A DNA stretch of 37,531 bases from Emmonsiellopsis sp. PD_33 (GCA_032988165.1 JANTQF010000341.1:1-37531), one strand, 5' to 3'. Shown: positions 10,890 through 22,653, counted from the first letter of the stretch. Program-made: numbers and translations. The notes: a model not told the origin generated them from the letters alone.

Positions 10890-12024
10890 GCTGTATGGCC
10901 TGTAGTTCAAAGTGATCTGCACTCTCAACCGGGACCTCGAGACAAGCCCTCGAACCTTTGGATGGCCTTGAAGGTGACGGAATTGAGGCAGCCGTGGGAG
11001 CAGAAAAGACATTGACCGCGATGAGGGGTGCAGAGGGGAAGCCGATGTCACCCAGCAGGGAGCTGTCCAATCCGCGTTTTCCGTTGTCGATGCATTTTGG
11101 GTGTAAAAATTGCGTAGTCAGCAGATCCGCTAAACTTCCCCTTAACCCTAACCAGACGAGAAACAAAACTTCTATCACCACTGCAACTTTTGCTTTCCAT
11201 CTGGCGTTATATTACTGTTGTTGTTGTTGTTCTACCTAGTCCCCTTCTCACACCTCTAATTCCTCACTGGGGCTATCTTTTAATTCCCATTCCTCCATCA
11301 TCATGCGTGGTGCAACCCATCAAGGTCAGCCGCCAGTATCGGGGCGGCCTCGTCTTGGAACAGCTGCAATTCTGTAAGTCTCTACTAGGAGGGATCAAAT
11401 TCTCGTTACTAACGAATGCTAGTAGATAAAAATGAAGCTGTGATGGACACGCGACTGTAGTATCCCAGACTTCCAGGAGCATGACGTGGCTCGGCCGTTG
11501 TACCTTTGGTTCATCATGTTCCAAAGCAATGAAAACCTTCTTTACCACTGGACTCTCTGGGCTTTCCAGCCACCTCGTCTCAGCAATGAACCAGGGAAAT
11601 AGGTCCTGCCCATAAGCTTTTTTTTATTCTTTCTTTTTTCCCTGGACAATGGGGTGGATGAGAATGTCAATTCTTCCTCTTGGAGGTGCTTGTTATCTCC
11701 AACCGCCGTCTCATTCTGGTCCTCGTTTACCCGAGCACGATCAAACATTTTGATCTGCTCCTCTTTATCATCCATATCCTTTGGCTTGCCACATCTCATC
11801 CTTTTTGTGATCCTCGAGCCCATTCCGCCGGTACCCGCCGTTCACCGGTCCGACGTCATTCTTCTGCATTCATCGTGCTTTTCCGGGGCTACCTTTCGTT
11901 AGACACTGCCATTTCGAAAGTAGAGCATCCAAGGAATTCTCAACTTGTTGGGTGTAGCTGCACGGATTTCTATTTCGGCCTTGCCGTGAACAAGTGCATT
12001 GCTTTCCGATGAAATTCTCGCGAT
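10890..12024. promoter_or_regulatory. Divergent promoter region, LTA4H homologue / PAP2 protein
   Basis: About 1.1 kb between divergent genes; 10890-11051 may be coding if the long LTA4H form is used. The rest contains a telomere-like TTAACCCTAACC motif at 11142-11153, a short GTT repeat around 11217-11231 and pyrimidine-rich tracts around 11619-11641. Open frames here overlap on both strands and show no domain. I regard it as promoters and 5' leaders. Confidence 0.5.
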
Positions 12025-13413
12025 ATGGCATCTAATAGCAATGGGACCATTTTTGATGCTATCAGTTCCAACTCTACAGGGGGAACTCCAGAGTGGAATA
12101 GTGAGCCTATGTTTCAGCTCCCCTCATGGGGGGAACCTCTTGTATGTTACTATCAGGAAAACATCTTGGGTCGTTTACTGATGTGCGAAAATAGATCGTA
12201 TTCATAATACTTTTTGCTTCTATGGTAGCCACTCGTCGAAGAGGGCTCAATATCTTTCAGGGCAACAACCGGAAGTCTCCCTCAATATTGGACAGATGTG
12301 ATTACGCCCAATCAGATGAAGCTTTGCTAGCGTATAGCTATGCGGATGGAGATGATGCTACAGAGACTATTGCTACGTCTACGATGCAACAGCGGAACTG
12401 CTGTGGCAGAGTAATCAAAACGCCGAACACATCGATTTTCGCTGGACGTTTGCAGAGCCGGATAATGCAAAAATTCCCCTTTCTCGTTGAGATGTTTTAC
12501 TGGATTATCACTTATTTCTTCTACCGGATGACAAAAGTGATCTCCCAAGCAGCTTTTTCGAAGACAGGAATATGGGATGTCGCACAACAGAATGGAATCC
12601 GCGTGCTGGAAATCGAGGAGTCCAGCTGGCTACGCTTCCTTTTCCCCTGGACAGAACATGATGTCCAATATTGGTTTATGAATGGTCACCAAACAGCTTT
12701 GACGATTCTTAACCGTTTTTATGCATTAGTACACATTCCTGGTACTGTAGGGTAAGTATCCTTTGTTTAATCACTGCAATTTTATTCTTACTCCAAGACC
12801 AATTTAATGACTCCTCACTAGATTCATTGCATGGTACTACTACGCGGCTACATCCCATTCGGCTTTCGCCACAGTTCGCCGAACGCTCACTTTGACGAAC
12901 CTTCTTGCGTTTATCACATTCACCTTCTATCCGTGCATGCCGCCGCGGCTTCTCCCTCCCGAATACGGTTTTCTAGATTCTGTACGTCATGACAACGCCC
13001 AAAGCATTTGGATGAGCGGAGACTATGTGAACTCGTTAGCCGCAATGCCCAGCATGCACTTCGGATACAGTTTCTGCATCGGATGGACAATGCTGTACCA
13101 TTCCGGCATATTCCGGCGCACGTTGGAGAAGGGAGAGACGAGGAAATCAACCTTTTGGAAACTATGGTATCTAACAATTGCAGTTACATACCCACTCGCA
13201 GTCCTGCTAGCAATCGTCGCTTCGGCCAACCATTACTGGCTCGATGCTCTGGTCGCGGTTGTAGTGGCCTGTATTGCATTCGTCTGTAACCGGATTTTCC
13301 TGATCTTGCTGCCGGCGGAGGACGTATTGTTCTGGATTTTGCGCCTAGAGAAGCCCGTTCCCTCGACGGGGGAGCGGTTACTACGTCGCCGAACCCGTGT
13401 AGAATGGCGTTGA
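12025..13413 (+). CDS. PAP2-superfamily integral membrane protein
   Basis: Exons 12025-12141, 12195-12751 and 12822-13413 join in frame to 421 aa. After a polar N-terminus with two NST/NGT glycosylation sequons comes a first membrane segment (IVFIILFASMVA) split from exon 1 by the first intron, then four or five more hydrophobic segments. PAP2-type phosphatase/transferase motifs are present: YPCMPPRLLP with YGFLD, then AAMPSMHFGY (His304), then ASANHYWLDAL (His362, Asp366), which would form the catalytic His-Asp pair. This pattern is that of the PAP2_3 subgroup, related to inositol phosphorylceramide synthases. The substrate cannot be told from sequence; a lipid phosphatase or head-group transferase is the family inference. 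Convergent with the BTB gene. Confidence 0.86.
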
Positions 13414-13574
13414 ATGATATTTAAGAGGGCATTACAAAGACTACATAGAGTTGTCCGAGTCAATGAAAGAGGCCTGCCTGTTTATGATGCTTATATTCCT
13501 TCTATAATGTTTCACATGTAGTCTCAGTAGAACGAGATTCAAGCTGGAGGTGTTCTCCTGCCTCTCGGTCCCAT

Positions 13575-13737
13575 ACCGGAAATATAGTTACTATGGCTCT
13601 GCAACACCGTGAACTGACCATCAAATGATGGTGAACTGACAATCAACTTGATCAGACTGTCAAGCAAAATTTATACACAATGAATGACTCGTAGGTTTTG
13701 ACTTGAAGGCCAACCCTACTAAATGCCTACCATGTAG
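13575..13737 (+). repeat. Dispersed repeat, copy 1
   Basis: This stretch aligns with gaps to 37109-37281 near the right end of the window. Shared blocks in the same order include TACCGGAAATATA, TGGCTCT, AATGGTGAACTGACA-type sequence, TCAACTTGATCA and a closing CATGTAG. It is non-coding and may be the decayed end of a transposable element, but no open frame, terminal inverted repeat or target duplication is visible to name a class. Confidence 0.6.
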
Positions 13738-13789
13738 ATTGTCGTCTGGCCTGTTTATTATTATCTCAACGGGCGAGGAGAATATATAC
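13738..13789 (+). repeat. Inverted repeat, left arm
   Basis: These 52 bases match the reverse complement of 15619-15670 at 50 of 52 positions. The arm starts ATTGTCGTCTGGCCTGTTT. It lies in the 3' flank of the BTB gene, immediately beside dispersed-repeat copy 1. Confidence 0.92.
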
Positions 13790-14042
13790 CAGGCTATGTA
13801 TACCTAGCTAGGCCCTTGAATATGGCCGACACCGTCGCGCCTCAGACAACCTGCAAAGCGTGGAATTAAAAGAGAAAAAAACCGATAGCTAAAACCTGAG
13901 TCCATTTCCCATGCGGGACAAACAATAATACGAACAATAGAAAAATAAAAATAAACTATTACCAAAAAGCGAAGAAAGACACCCTGAAGAAAAACAATAC
14001 CTAGTTTTACATGTAAACTGATTTTCCCTCCGGCCCCCGTCC

Positions 14043-15169
14043 TTAGACAGCCACTCTCGCACGCTTCCTTGCGCTGCCCTTGGCCGTAGGCGTCTCTGCC
14101 GCTGCCTCGCGCTCATGGTGGCGCTTCTCCTTCTGATCAAGCACAAGACTGAGGACATCGAAACCAAACTGCGGATACTCCAAGCACATGGACTTGAACT
14201 CGGCTTCTGCCTCGTGGCGCAATACGTGGCTTCTGGTAGCCCAGAAGGCGGCGACGGGCATCCGAATGGTGATATCGTCTGCGGGCGTATTCCCGTATAC
14301 ATATCGTGCGTATGCGATCTCGCCGCGGGCTGTGCTGTTGACGCGATGGATCTTGCCATGGGCGAGAGACTTGAGGGTTGGCAGGCCGATTTTCTCTGCC
14401 AGGGTATATACGCGTGCATGTTTCAGCAGCTGGTCACCGGTGTCATCGACATCGGGTACCGTGGGATCCACCTCGAGACCCTCACCGGGGAGGCGTCGTG
14501 GGAAGTATTCGCCTGTGTATTGGTACTGGAGGAAGCAGCCAATGGTATCTAGAAGCTCATCCTCGAGGAAAATTCGACGCTGTGGGGAGGACTCTTTAGT
14601 CTTCCCTCCCGTAATTATATAACCAACTTTTGATAGTTTGTTTGCTCATGGCATCGAGGGGATTAGGAATGGAGTATTTTAACATACAGGTCCGGCTTCG
14701 GGGAGTTGGGCTACTGCATCCTTGAAAAAGGGGCTGGGAGTGAGGAGCGCTTGGTGGGCCGTCAACGTGGTCTGCTCTTCGCCTCTTCCGACAACCAATT
14801 CTACTATCGGGGATTTCAGGTAGCTATAGAACGAGAGAAAATAAACGCGTTAGCTTCCGCTCAAACCATCAATAGCTAATATAAAAAGGATTGGAAAAGG
14901 CGCGCCTCGTGCTTCTAATGCAGGATGGATACGTCTCTGAGAAAGCAGCTTGACAGCTCCCCAATAGTCGAACAAGCTACTCACTCAATAAATGTTGCTG
15001 CCGGGCTCTCTGGCGCAGGCGTTTCTCCCTCGCCGCCGGCTGCATTTTCCGCATCGCCTTCTGCGACGTCTGCGCTCTCGGCCTCAACGGGTGTTTCTGT
15101 AGAACCGGCCATTTCTATATCTGCACTCTCGACGGGAATTTCCGGGAGCTCGACTCGTGGTTCAGACAT
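14043..15169 (-). CDS. BTB/POZ-domain protein
   Basis: Three exons join in frame: 14985-15169, 14688-14823 and 14043-14600 (292 aa). Residues 1-61 are acidic and Ala/Pro/Glu-rich. The BTB fold follows: SPIVELVVGRGEE, TAHQALLTPSPFFKDA, RRIFLEDELLDTIGCFLQY and QYTGEYFPRRLPGEG, then helices with HARVYTLAEKIGLPTLKSLA. The tail is basic (KGSARKRARVAV) and could be a nuclear localisation signal. BTB proteins of this fungal type bind partners, often as Cullin-3 adaptors; the partner here is unknown. The third-exon acceptor was chosen (AAG before ACTAAAGAG) because it keeps the frame. The whole gene lies between the two arms of a 52-bp inverted repeat. Confidence 0.85.
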
Positions 15170-16339
15170 TGCGTATGTGAAAGCTGGAATTCAAATTCGT
15201 CTGTGCTGGGTGACTTCAAGTTCCTTTATATCGAAGACGCGGAAAGATGCAATGCGCAGCGCGGAGGACAGAATTGAAGGACTATACGTATATATTGATG
15301 GATCAAAGGGACAGAAGCGAAAAATGAAGGTGGAAACGAAAGGACTGGCAGTTGGCGGTAGCAATTGGGCGAGGGGAAAAGGAAAACGTTCGAAAAAGCG
15401 ACAACCCTCCCAGCCCCCGACTTTACCAGTCACGTGATTCTATATCCCGAGATCCTGAACTGGTCTGTATAGAATCCACTGTCAACTGACTGTCAGGTCA
15501 TGATTTGACAGTTAAATGGCAGGCAAATCATATAAAACGTCAATCAAACAGTGGTTTTCAATCTATGTTTTGTATATCCTAACATCAAGCAATGGATTGA
15601 CAGTCTATATATCCTGATGTATATATTTTCCTCGCCCGTTGAGATAATAACAAACAGGCCAGACGACAATCCAGTCATATCACTTGTCCATTCGATCCAG
15701 GACAACGGAGAGAGAAAAAGGTGAAAATCAGTATACATCATCAACCATAATCATCAATCATTTGTATATGTACTTCACAAGTAAAAAAATCACAGGAACC
15801 AGGCCAAAAAAGGTCAAAGAGCAACCAGCCTCTGCTCAGCAGTAGTTATGTATGGCCGGCCAACTTTGCCCGTCTGAGGTACTCCATCTTTCAGCTAAGT
15901 AACAACAAATACTAGCATAAGGGAAGAGTTAAAAACGGGGCACCAAAAGCCACCTTCCCCCGCGCGCTGAATTGTAAAAAGATACAAAACCCAAATCCTC
16001 AAATCATATACTCCGCCCCCCCCCCCCGATTTCCCCAACCAACCCACCAGGGTCATGGGATATGTCCGAACCGTTCATCCCATCCGAACGCGCCCTTGGA
16101 AGTTTCGTCCCCCATCTCTTTAATTTTCGAAAAGTAAAGGAAACATATGCGAGCTTATAACCAGTCGAGTTATACAATTCAATTGCGGGAGAAGCCGCTG
16201 GAAAGCACGGAGTCCAGGATACCATGGGCACAATAGATAAGACTGAAAAAGCGAATAAACAAATAGAACGACGCTTGATCCGAATTGTTGATATTGGATA
16301 TAGAAGGAGAAGGGAAGAGTCGGAGTTGAGGTGTCGATA
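15170..16339. other. Spacer upstream of the BTB gene
   Basis: About 1.2 kb. It holds the BTB promoter with a CACGTGA E-box-like site at about 15431, the right arm of the inverted repeat, a 12-base C run at 16016-16027, and the 3' flank of the transcription-factor gene. The open frames here overlap both strands without a domain. Confidence 0.5.
15619..15670 (-). repeat. Inverted repeat, right arm
   Basis: Reverse-complement partner of 13738-13789 with two mismatches in 52. Sequence similarity fades quickly on both sides. The outer flanks of the two arms do not show an obvious matching target-site duplication. Confidence 0.92.
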
Positions 16340-18561
16340 TCATACTCGCAGCCCGGAATTTCTCAGATACATCTGCCGCCGATCCTCTGCCTCCCGAATG
16401 ATTTCTGCCGAGAGCCGCAAACTGGGAGCTAGGTGGGCGTATCTTTCGACCTCGATAACCACGTCGGAGATGATTACGTCCATCTGCGACGGAGGTGGAA
16501 GTAAGGATGCCAGGGCCGGCGACATGGTGGCCCCCATAACTAACAATGTCTGGGAAACCATCGATAATGCCCCTTGCCACAAATACGGGAGATGGCCAGC
16601 GTGGTGTGTGGTGATGTGTTCCAGCTGGCGCATGCAGGCGTCCAAGCATCGACAGCAGTTCTCGCGTACGGTGGGATCCATTGCCAGCTGTTCGTTTTCG
16701 AACACTGCCAAGATATAAGGCCGATAGATTATTGTCCGGCAAGCATGATATCGGTGCCGTAGCACGGTCTGAACCGGGTTTGAAAGTGGCGCATGTGTAT
16801 GGGGGAACTGGACGGGTAATGGCAGACTCTCATACCACTGTGTCAGTTGGAAGTCTAGTTCGGCGACAACCGGTTCCAAAGCCCCTATGCTCAGTCGTAG
16901 TTCGTTCTGGTAAATCATATGGCTCACTCGGTTGAGAAGCCGTCTCAACGCGATCTCTGAAAGGAAGTACCAGAGCTCATCGCGCCCCGCCGGTTCTTCG
17001 TCATCCTCTTCTTCGAAACCGCCAGGCAGCTCTGCAGTCTCTTCAAACTGAACTATCCCTGAGTGTGGAAGGTCTAGCTCTGCCAGCAGATCGCTTTCAA
17101 AAAGCAGTGCGTTCCAGTACACGCGGCCACTGAGTTCTTTCGACTGAGGAGGGACACGTCCAGGGCTACCGAGAAGAAGCTGAAGTTTGATGCTGATGTT
17201 GGAGAGTAACGTCCATGCTTCCAAAGGCCGTACGAGGTAAAACAGATATGCCGAGGCCAGGATCATACACTGCGCCGAAAGTACCGAGTTCCGCATCATG
17301 AGGGATGGTAAGAGGCCCCAGGCTGCAGCAAAGTATGGCATTCCAGGCGGCTCCTTGTCAGGGGGGATGTAAGATATGCTTCCACTGTTGCTGGCGCTGC
17401 CCAACGCCAATACAAGAAGGACTATGCAACTTTCTGGTCCTTCCCTAAATCCTTGAGACAACGCAGTTCTGTAATATCGGGTCCAGTTGTAAGGATTCAC
17501 GCAAGCGTACCAAACATTAACTCGCTCGAAGAAGGACTGGACATAGGTAGCCGTGTTGGCAAGATCCAAGCTCATAGTAGAACCCATCCTGAGGGGTTCT
17601 CTGGCCATTTCTAGCTGTAGTAGATTTTGCGGATCATAAGGTCGAGAAACGAGGTCGCGGATTAGGGGCCATTGCAGTAGATGCAAAGCCGGCGTAGTGT
17701 GAATTTTTGGCATCGTTGAAATGCTGGTGGGCGGCGAAACCCAGGACCCAAGACCGACCACAGGGACGGGTCCAGGAATGGCTGATAGCAAGGAAGCCTT
17801 GTGTAGGATATCATCCCCGCTGAGATTCGTGCCGTTGCTAGCAGCTGGCGAGGTTGAGGAGAGCGCGAGGTGGCTCGTTTGGCCAACCAATGAAGAATGG
17901 AGCATACCTTCGATCCGGGATAGGTGCTCCAGAATAAGTTTGTCGCCAGCATCTAATTTGATACCAGGCTCTCGGTAGATACACTCCGCATTAAGCTCGC
18001 TACATAGACGGCATTTTGGGCGAGTTCCATCACATCGAGATTTGCGCGAACGACAAACTTCACACTATTCGGGATTGAATACTGCTACATTAGTAAAAAC
18101 AATTTTCTAGAAGAAACGGCTTCCTTGAATTGAAGACTCATGCATGATTAAACGGGAAACAAATATGGAGGAGATGATAGGAGAGTGCAGACATTCTTCA
18201 CTCTCCCCATGTTCCGTCTCGGGATTTGTCCCTCTTTGCCTTAAACTTGAAAATGTCACAAGGATAGAGATATGGAACGCACCGCTATTGTGGCTCGTCT
18301 CCGAGGATATTCCACGGCGTCCGAACTTGAACGCTTTTTTGGGTTGATTGGAGCATCACTGGGCTTCGTTTCGCCATTTTCAGGGGCGGTATCTTTTTCC
18401 GGCGACGGTGACATATTTTTTTTTATCTCATTACGATCACTGTCCGGTTTATTTTCAGAATCCGTGGGGCCGTTGGTAGATCGCAAAAAGTGTGTTGCGG
18501 GGCGTGACCCGGGAGGTGGCGGTGGTGGTGGTGGAGTGGCCTGGATGACAGCAGCAGCCAT
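16340..18561 (-). CDS. Zn2Cys6 fungal-specific transcription factor
   Basis: Exons 18283-18561 and 16340-18064 join in frame to 667 aa. Exon 1 encodes a disordered N-terminus with a proline run (residues 10-17) and ends RRRATIA; exon 2 opens exactly at the first zinc cysteine with CEVCRSRKSRCDGTRPKC, then RLCSELNAEC, completing the six-cysteine cluster near residues 94-121. A short linker with a leucine-rich DKLILEHLSRIEG helix follows. The middle-homology region includes the FFERVNVWYACVNPYNW segment, an acidic FEEEDDEEPAGRDE patch and a helical C-terminus. The 218-nt intron is long for this window. Target genes and inducer are not evident. The adjacent 4-kb spacer may hold its promoter. Confidence 0.9.
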
Positions 18562-21500
18562 TCCTCCTATCTTGACATTTTCAGCCCCGACAACCGGGGA
18601 GGGGGTTTATTGTCAGGTCACTTGGCCGCTGGGTATTGGAAAATTGCTATGTTTTGACGCGGCAATTTGATGTTGAATCCCAGGGTAGATGAGGGTTTCC
18701 AGATAATCGGCAGGTGTTTCGAAGCTGATTCAGTCGGCTGCTCGGGGTATGTCGGTCGGGTATGTGTTAAAATTAATGAGACCAGCCAGGAGACAGCTAA
18801 TGCGTATGAGCGTGGAAAGTTCCTTCAATAATGGCGATTGACTCTTCTTCCTTTTCAGTTGGAAAGAGAGGGCAATCTTAGTTCTCGTATTCCAGGTCAA
18901 ATGGCTTGCTGTTAATGCAGAAAAAAACGGGCGCGGAAGAATATATTAGTAGCTGGATGGAGAATAAATCCAGAAAGGCGGAGGGAGGGGACTAGGGGGA
19001 TTTCGGGCTTGGGCGATTTCGGCTTAGAACCGTAACCAAAACCCTCAATAGCATGGTAATAAATATGCTTGAAACTTACAGGAGGGAGAAGTTATTAGAG
19101 AGCACTCGTTCCTCCGTCAGAATGCAGTTCCGCGACCCAAGTCAAAGCAATAACTCTCGTGCAATTGCCCAAACAAACATACGCTCCTCAGAACAGAAGC
19201 AAGGCCACAGAGTCAAATGAGAGGAGACGGAGGGACAAATGAGAAGAAATGGCTAATACATCCAGCGGCTGTCATAGGCTCTGGGGAACGGAGAAGGGAT
19301 GTGGAGAGAGCCTAATAACTTGAAAGGAAACTGGATAGCTCCCCTTGGCCTGGCCTCTCCCACCTTTTATGAAAGAACCGGTCAGAAAATCGCCGCAAAA
19401 GAACAATTTTGGAACGGTTCAGAAGGTTCAGGGGGTGGGGGAGATCGTCGTATGCCAGAGGAATCCCGGCAGGTCAGCGGTAATAGCGAGGAACTTGGAC
19501 AGGGGAAAACTGAGGGGAGGTCGAAGGTCTTCACCAGCTAGCCTATTAACCAGCCCAGCCCCCGCTCCGGAGGAATCCAGGTAGGATGGGCTAACGAATC
19601 CCCCCGAAGCAGCTGTAAGCCTGTAACGCACTTGGCGGTTGTTCCCCATAGTTATAGTTACCCAATTCCCGCCCGCCGATACATACACTTCGACATCGGA
19701 AGGGCCATGTTTTTCAAACATCCCAATTTGACCCTTGCCTACTCCATTTGAGAGCCGTGTGAGGAATCTGAGGATGAGAAGAAGAGTAAACGCTGGAGTA
19801 CAGTACTGTAATGATCTGTCGTCTCCGCCCATGGTGATTATAATCCAATCGAAGCCTGGGAAAATTCAAATCCATCCAGGGTAAATCAGTCTGTCTGTTT
19901 TCTTCGCTTCCCCATGTTCCCTTTTCCTACCCACCCCTCTGCTTTTTCTCCGCAAATGAGATAGTTTACTTTAATCCCGTCCTTGTCTGCAAAGCGGGCG
20001 TAACGCTGATGTGCGGAAGCTCCGGTATTCAAAAAGACCGGTCGAATCACTCGAATGATAGTCAGACCACCGCGACTGGCCTATCAGCTGCTCGGGAACG
20101 GCCCACCTTAGGGCACAAAAGCCTGAGAAGCGTGGGCTGATTCTCGAATTTTGCCTCCTTTGGTCTGGAACAACTTTTTAGTTCCCAACTTAACAAGGTG
20201 CTCTCCCGCTACCAAGAACATAACCCCACATCAGTTGTTCTGGAAAGATGCGGAGAAGGTTGTGGCTGACCAATGGCGATAGAGGGGATATTGTGGAAAT
20301 TGACTCCATGGCAGCGCAGCATTCAGGAGGATGGCCGTTTTTCTAGAGTGATAGAACCCGGCATCCCTGACCGGAATGGGATAAACCCCCAGGGACCAGC
20401 AGTAACCATGGCTGGGATGGCCTGAGGGTACGGGTCCGCTGTGGATGAGAGGCCAGTGATGGGCCCCAACCCTGCTCGGCTAATATTTTTATACTTTATT
20501 AGTTAGTTATCCCTTGCCGCCTGAATCGGGATGATTCTCTGATATTAGCATAAAATAATCCTCTGCTGTCCTCATGTTTTTTTTGTATGATCCTGAGGCG
20601 ATTGAGATATATGGAAACATTTTAACATCCGAAATATTTCCACCGATATGGGTCACTGAATTAACACCTTTCCAACCCTTTCAGAGAAGAGAAACAATTA
20701 TGAATCGGGAATGCAAGGTTGCCAGTGGAACCACCATGCCGAAACCGCGGCGAGGAGCATACCCTGTGTGATAAAATTCCCCATTATCATCAATACTTGT
20801 CCCAGGACCACGAGGCGGCCAATCTTGATGCCATTCATGAGCCTTAATTTTCCCATGCCTCGTCACATTCCCAGTGGGAGTCGGCTCTCGGTTCCACTCT
20901 ACATCATCTGTAGGTTCCCGATCTGAGACTTTCTCCGAGTGTGGAGGGGGGTTAAGTTGCAAATGTCCCTATGAAAGATATTCTATTCGCCAGTCTCGTC
21001 TGGTGACATTTTTGGGCTCATGGACAGCAGATCCTACTGCATGAAGATCGACAATCCTCCCTTCCCTTATCTCGTATGGTTATATGTAAGAAATTGGGTA
21101 AACCCTATGGCTTCATCACTCGACACATGAATAACCGTTTTTCTGTCATCGGATAGGTTACACCAGCGGCGAGAGGCTTCTTCGGAGGTAAATGGACGTC
21201 ACTATCGGATTGGTTCCTTTATACCGGACAGTTGGAGCCGTTGCTCGTTTGCCTAAGTATCCAAGAGGTAGGTACATAGCCTCTCAATAACGATGGTTAT
21301 GATGGAAATATTGTCGCATATCTCAAACAAGCCAGCCGGGAACGAAGGCGAATCCGGTTGGGTAGGTATTTACTCTGACACCGCCCACAAAGATTTCGAA
21401 GATCTTCGTCGCTCCACATTAGCCAGAGAAGGAATCAGAAGGTTCGATAGAACTTCTCGGCTTGCCTGGTTCACAGACAGGCCTGGTAAGTGTGGAGGAA

Positions 21501-22653
21501 ACCCCGCACTATTTCCGGGGTCTTGCTGTGGGATCTGAAGCCACCGCCCTGTGTGTGCTGTACAAGCGCTAAAAAAATGAAGCTATTCCTGCATTGTTGG
21601 ATTTCTTCCTCCACAGCAGGACATGGGTTTCATGACACCCCTCCTTTTCATCACGGTTCTCGCCATCGATTCGCACGTAATGTGGAGATGCGGACAGCCC
21701 CCCCTCCCAGGGATGAATGGCGGTTGGGCTTGCTGGGTTGCGGGATGACTGTTTCACTCAGAATTGGAGCCCAAAGTCTTCTTTGCTTCCTCATTCCCGT
21801 CATCATTCACATTTCACGGGAAAGAGATTCAGGATGTGACGGACCCACAGCTTATCTTGCAAGCCCTTCTGCTTCGACAGGCCATTCTGCCCCTTGTGTT
21901 GTTGTGCTTGTCCTGTCAGGTCTTGAATAGGCGCGAAGAAAGCTCGCCGGAAATGTTTCCCGAAAAGCCGAAACGCGATTCTTCCTCGTCAAGCCATTCA
22001 AGGCTAGCAGCAAGCAAGCCCTGTCGATCGACTTCGACGTCGCTGTTCTTGTCGCGGGGTAACAGGCCCTGGGTCATCTGTGGCTATCCCAAGCTTATTC
22101 GCAGAGTTGCATTTGACATCGACGACTACTCCACCTGGGGATCGAGTGTGGCTCAACAATGACAGGATTTCCAAGCCAAAATCTCGATGACCATTGACAC
22201 ACGCTTGTCGGCAACGCTCACCAGCCAAGAGTCAAAGTATGGCTGCCCTAAGCTCAGATTGGATAGCCCATTCCGGCGCCTTCGCCCACCAATTTTCTAT
22301 TCGCGGAGTCACCAATCCTGGGGGTGGAAGGCGAGATACCGATGTAGCCTCTTATTATATCCGAGTCTCTCCCACCGCCGCTCACGATGTACAGAGTATC
22401 TGATATTCAGACGCCAAGACTCTTTCTCTGCAGGCGTGCAAAGGGATTTTGGAAGCAGCGACCATGACTGTTGTTCACGGCCCCTTTTGGCAGGTTGTCA
22501 ATCACACTCCTAACCACACATCCCAACAACAACAACAATGTACGGTGCAATATCTGCCACCTGCTATCCGATTTGCCTATTTCTTCCTGAAAAGCGTTGA
22601 TATACCCTTTCAGTATTTACTCCCTTGTCGCTTCATAAGTTGTCGGGAAAAAA
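18562..22653. other. Long gene-poor spacer
   Basis: About 4.1 kb between the transcription factor (-) and the App1-like gene (+), the longest gap in the window. Open frames of 60-146 codons occur on both strands, for example 19428-19832 (-), 20681-20962 (-) and 21490-21930 (+). None has a recognised domain, a plausible splice partner or consistent coding character. It probably contains long 5' leaders and promoters; a non-coding RNA cannot be excluded. No transposase or reverse-transcriptase motif was seen. Confidence 0.5.
22538..22600 (+). promoter_or_regulatory. Possible upstream ORF before the App1-like gene
   Basis: An ATG after a CAACAACAACAA run starts a 20-codon frame ending in TGA, 53 nt before the main start codon at 22654. 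The ATG has C at -3, a weak context. Whether it lies in the mature leader depends on the unknown transcription start. Confidence 0.35.

Larger units (their letters stand above)
13414..14042. other. Convergent intergenic region carrying repeats
   Basis: It holds the 3' ends of the PAP2 and BTB genes, one copy of the dispersed repeat (13575-13737) and, directly next to it, the left arm of the 52-bp inverted repeat (13738-13789). The remainder, 13790-14042, is AT-rich and without a gene. Confidence 0.6.

Noticed and set aside
13738..15670. Calling the bracketed BTB segment a complete DNA transposon
   Set aside because: No target-site duplication is visible, the arms are short, and the only gene inside is not a transposase. 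Only the inverted repeat is reported.
19428..19832. 134-codon open frame on the minus strand
   Set aside because: No recognised domain, no splice partners, and comparable frames occur on both strands in the same spacer. Chance is the simplest explanation.
20681..20962. 93-codon minus-strand frame with a polar, proline-rich product
   Set aside because: No family resemblance, no plausible neighbouring exons, and a 71-codon frame overlaps it on the other strand.
21490..22162. Two overlapping plus-strand frames (146 and 132 codons)
   Set aside because: They overlap in different frames, one begins with a non-ATG start, and neither shows a domain or joins to the App1-like gene downstream.
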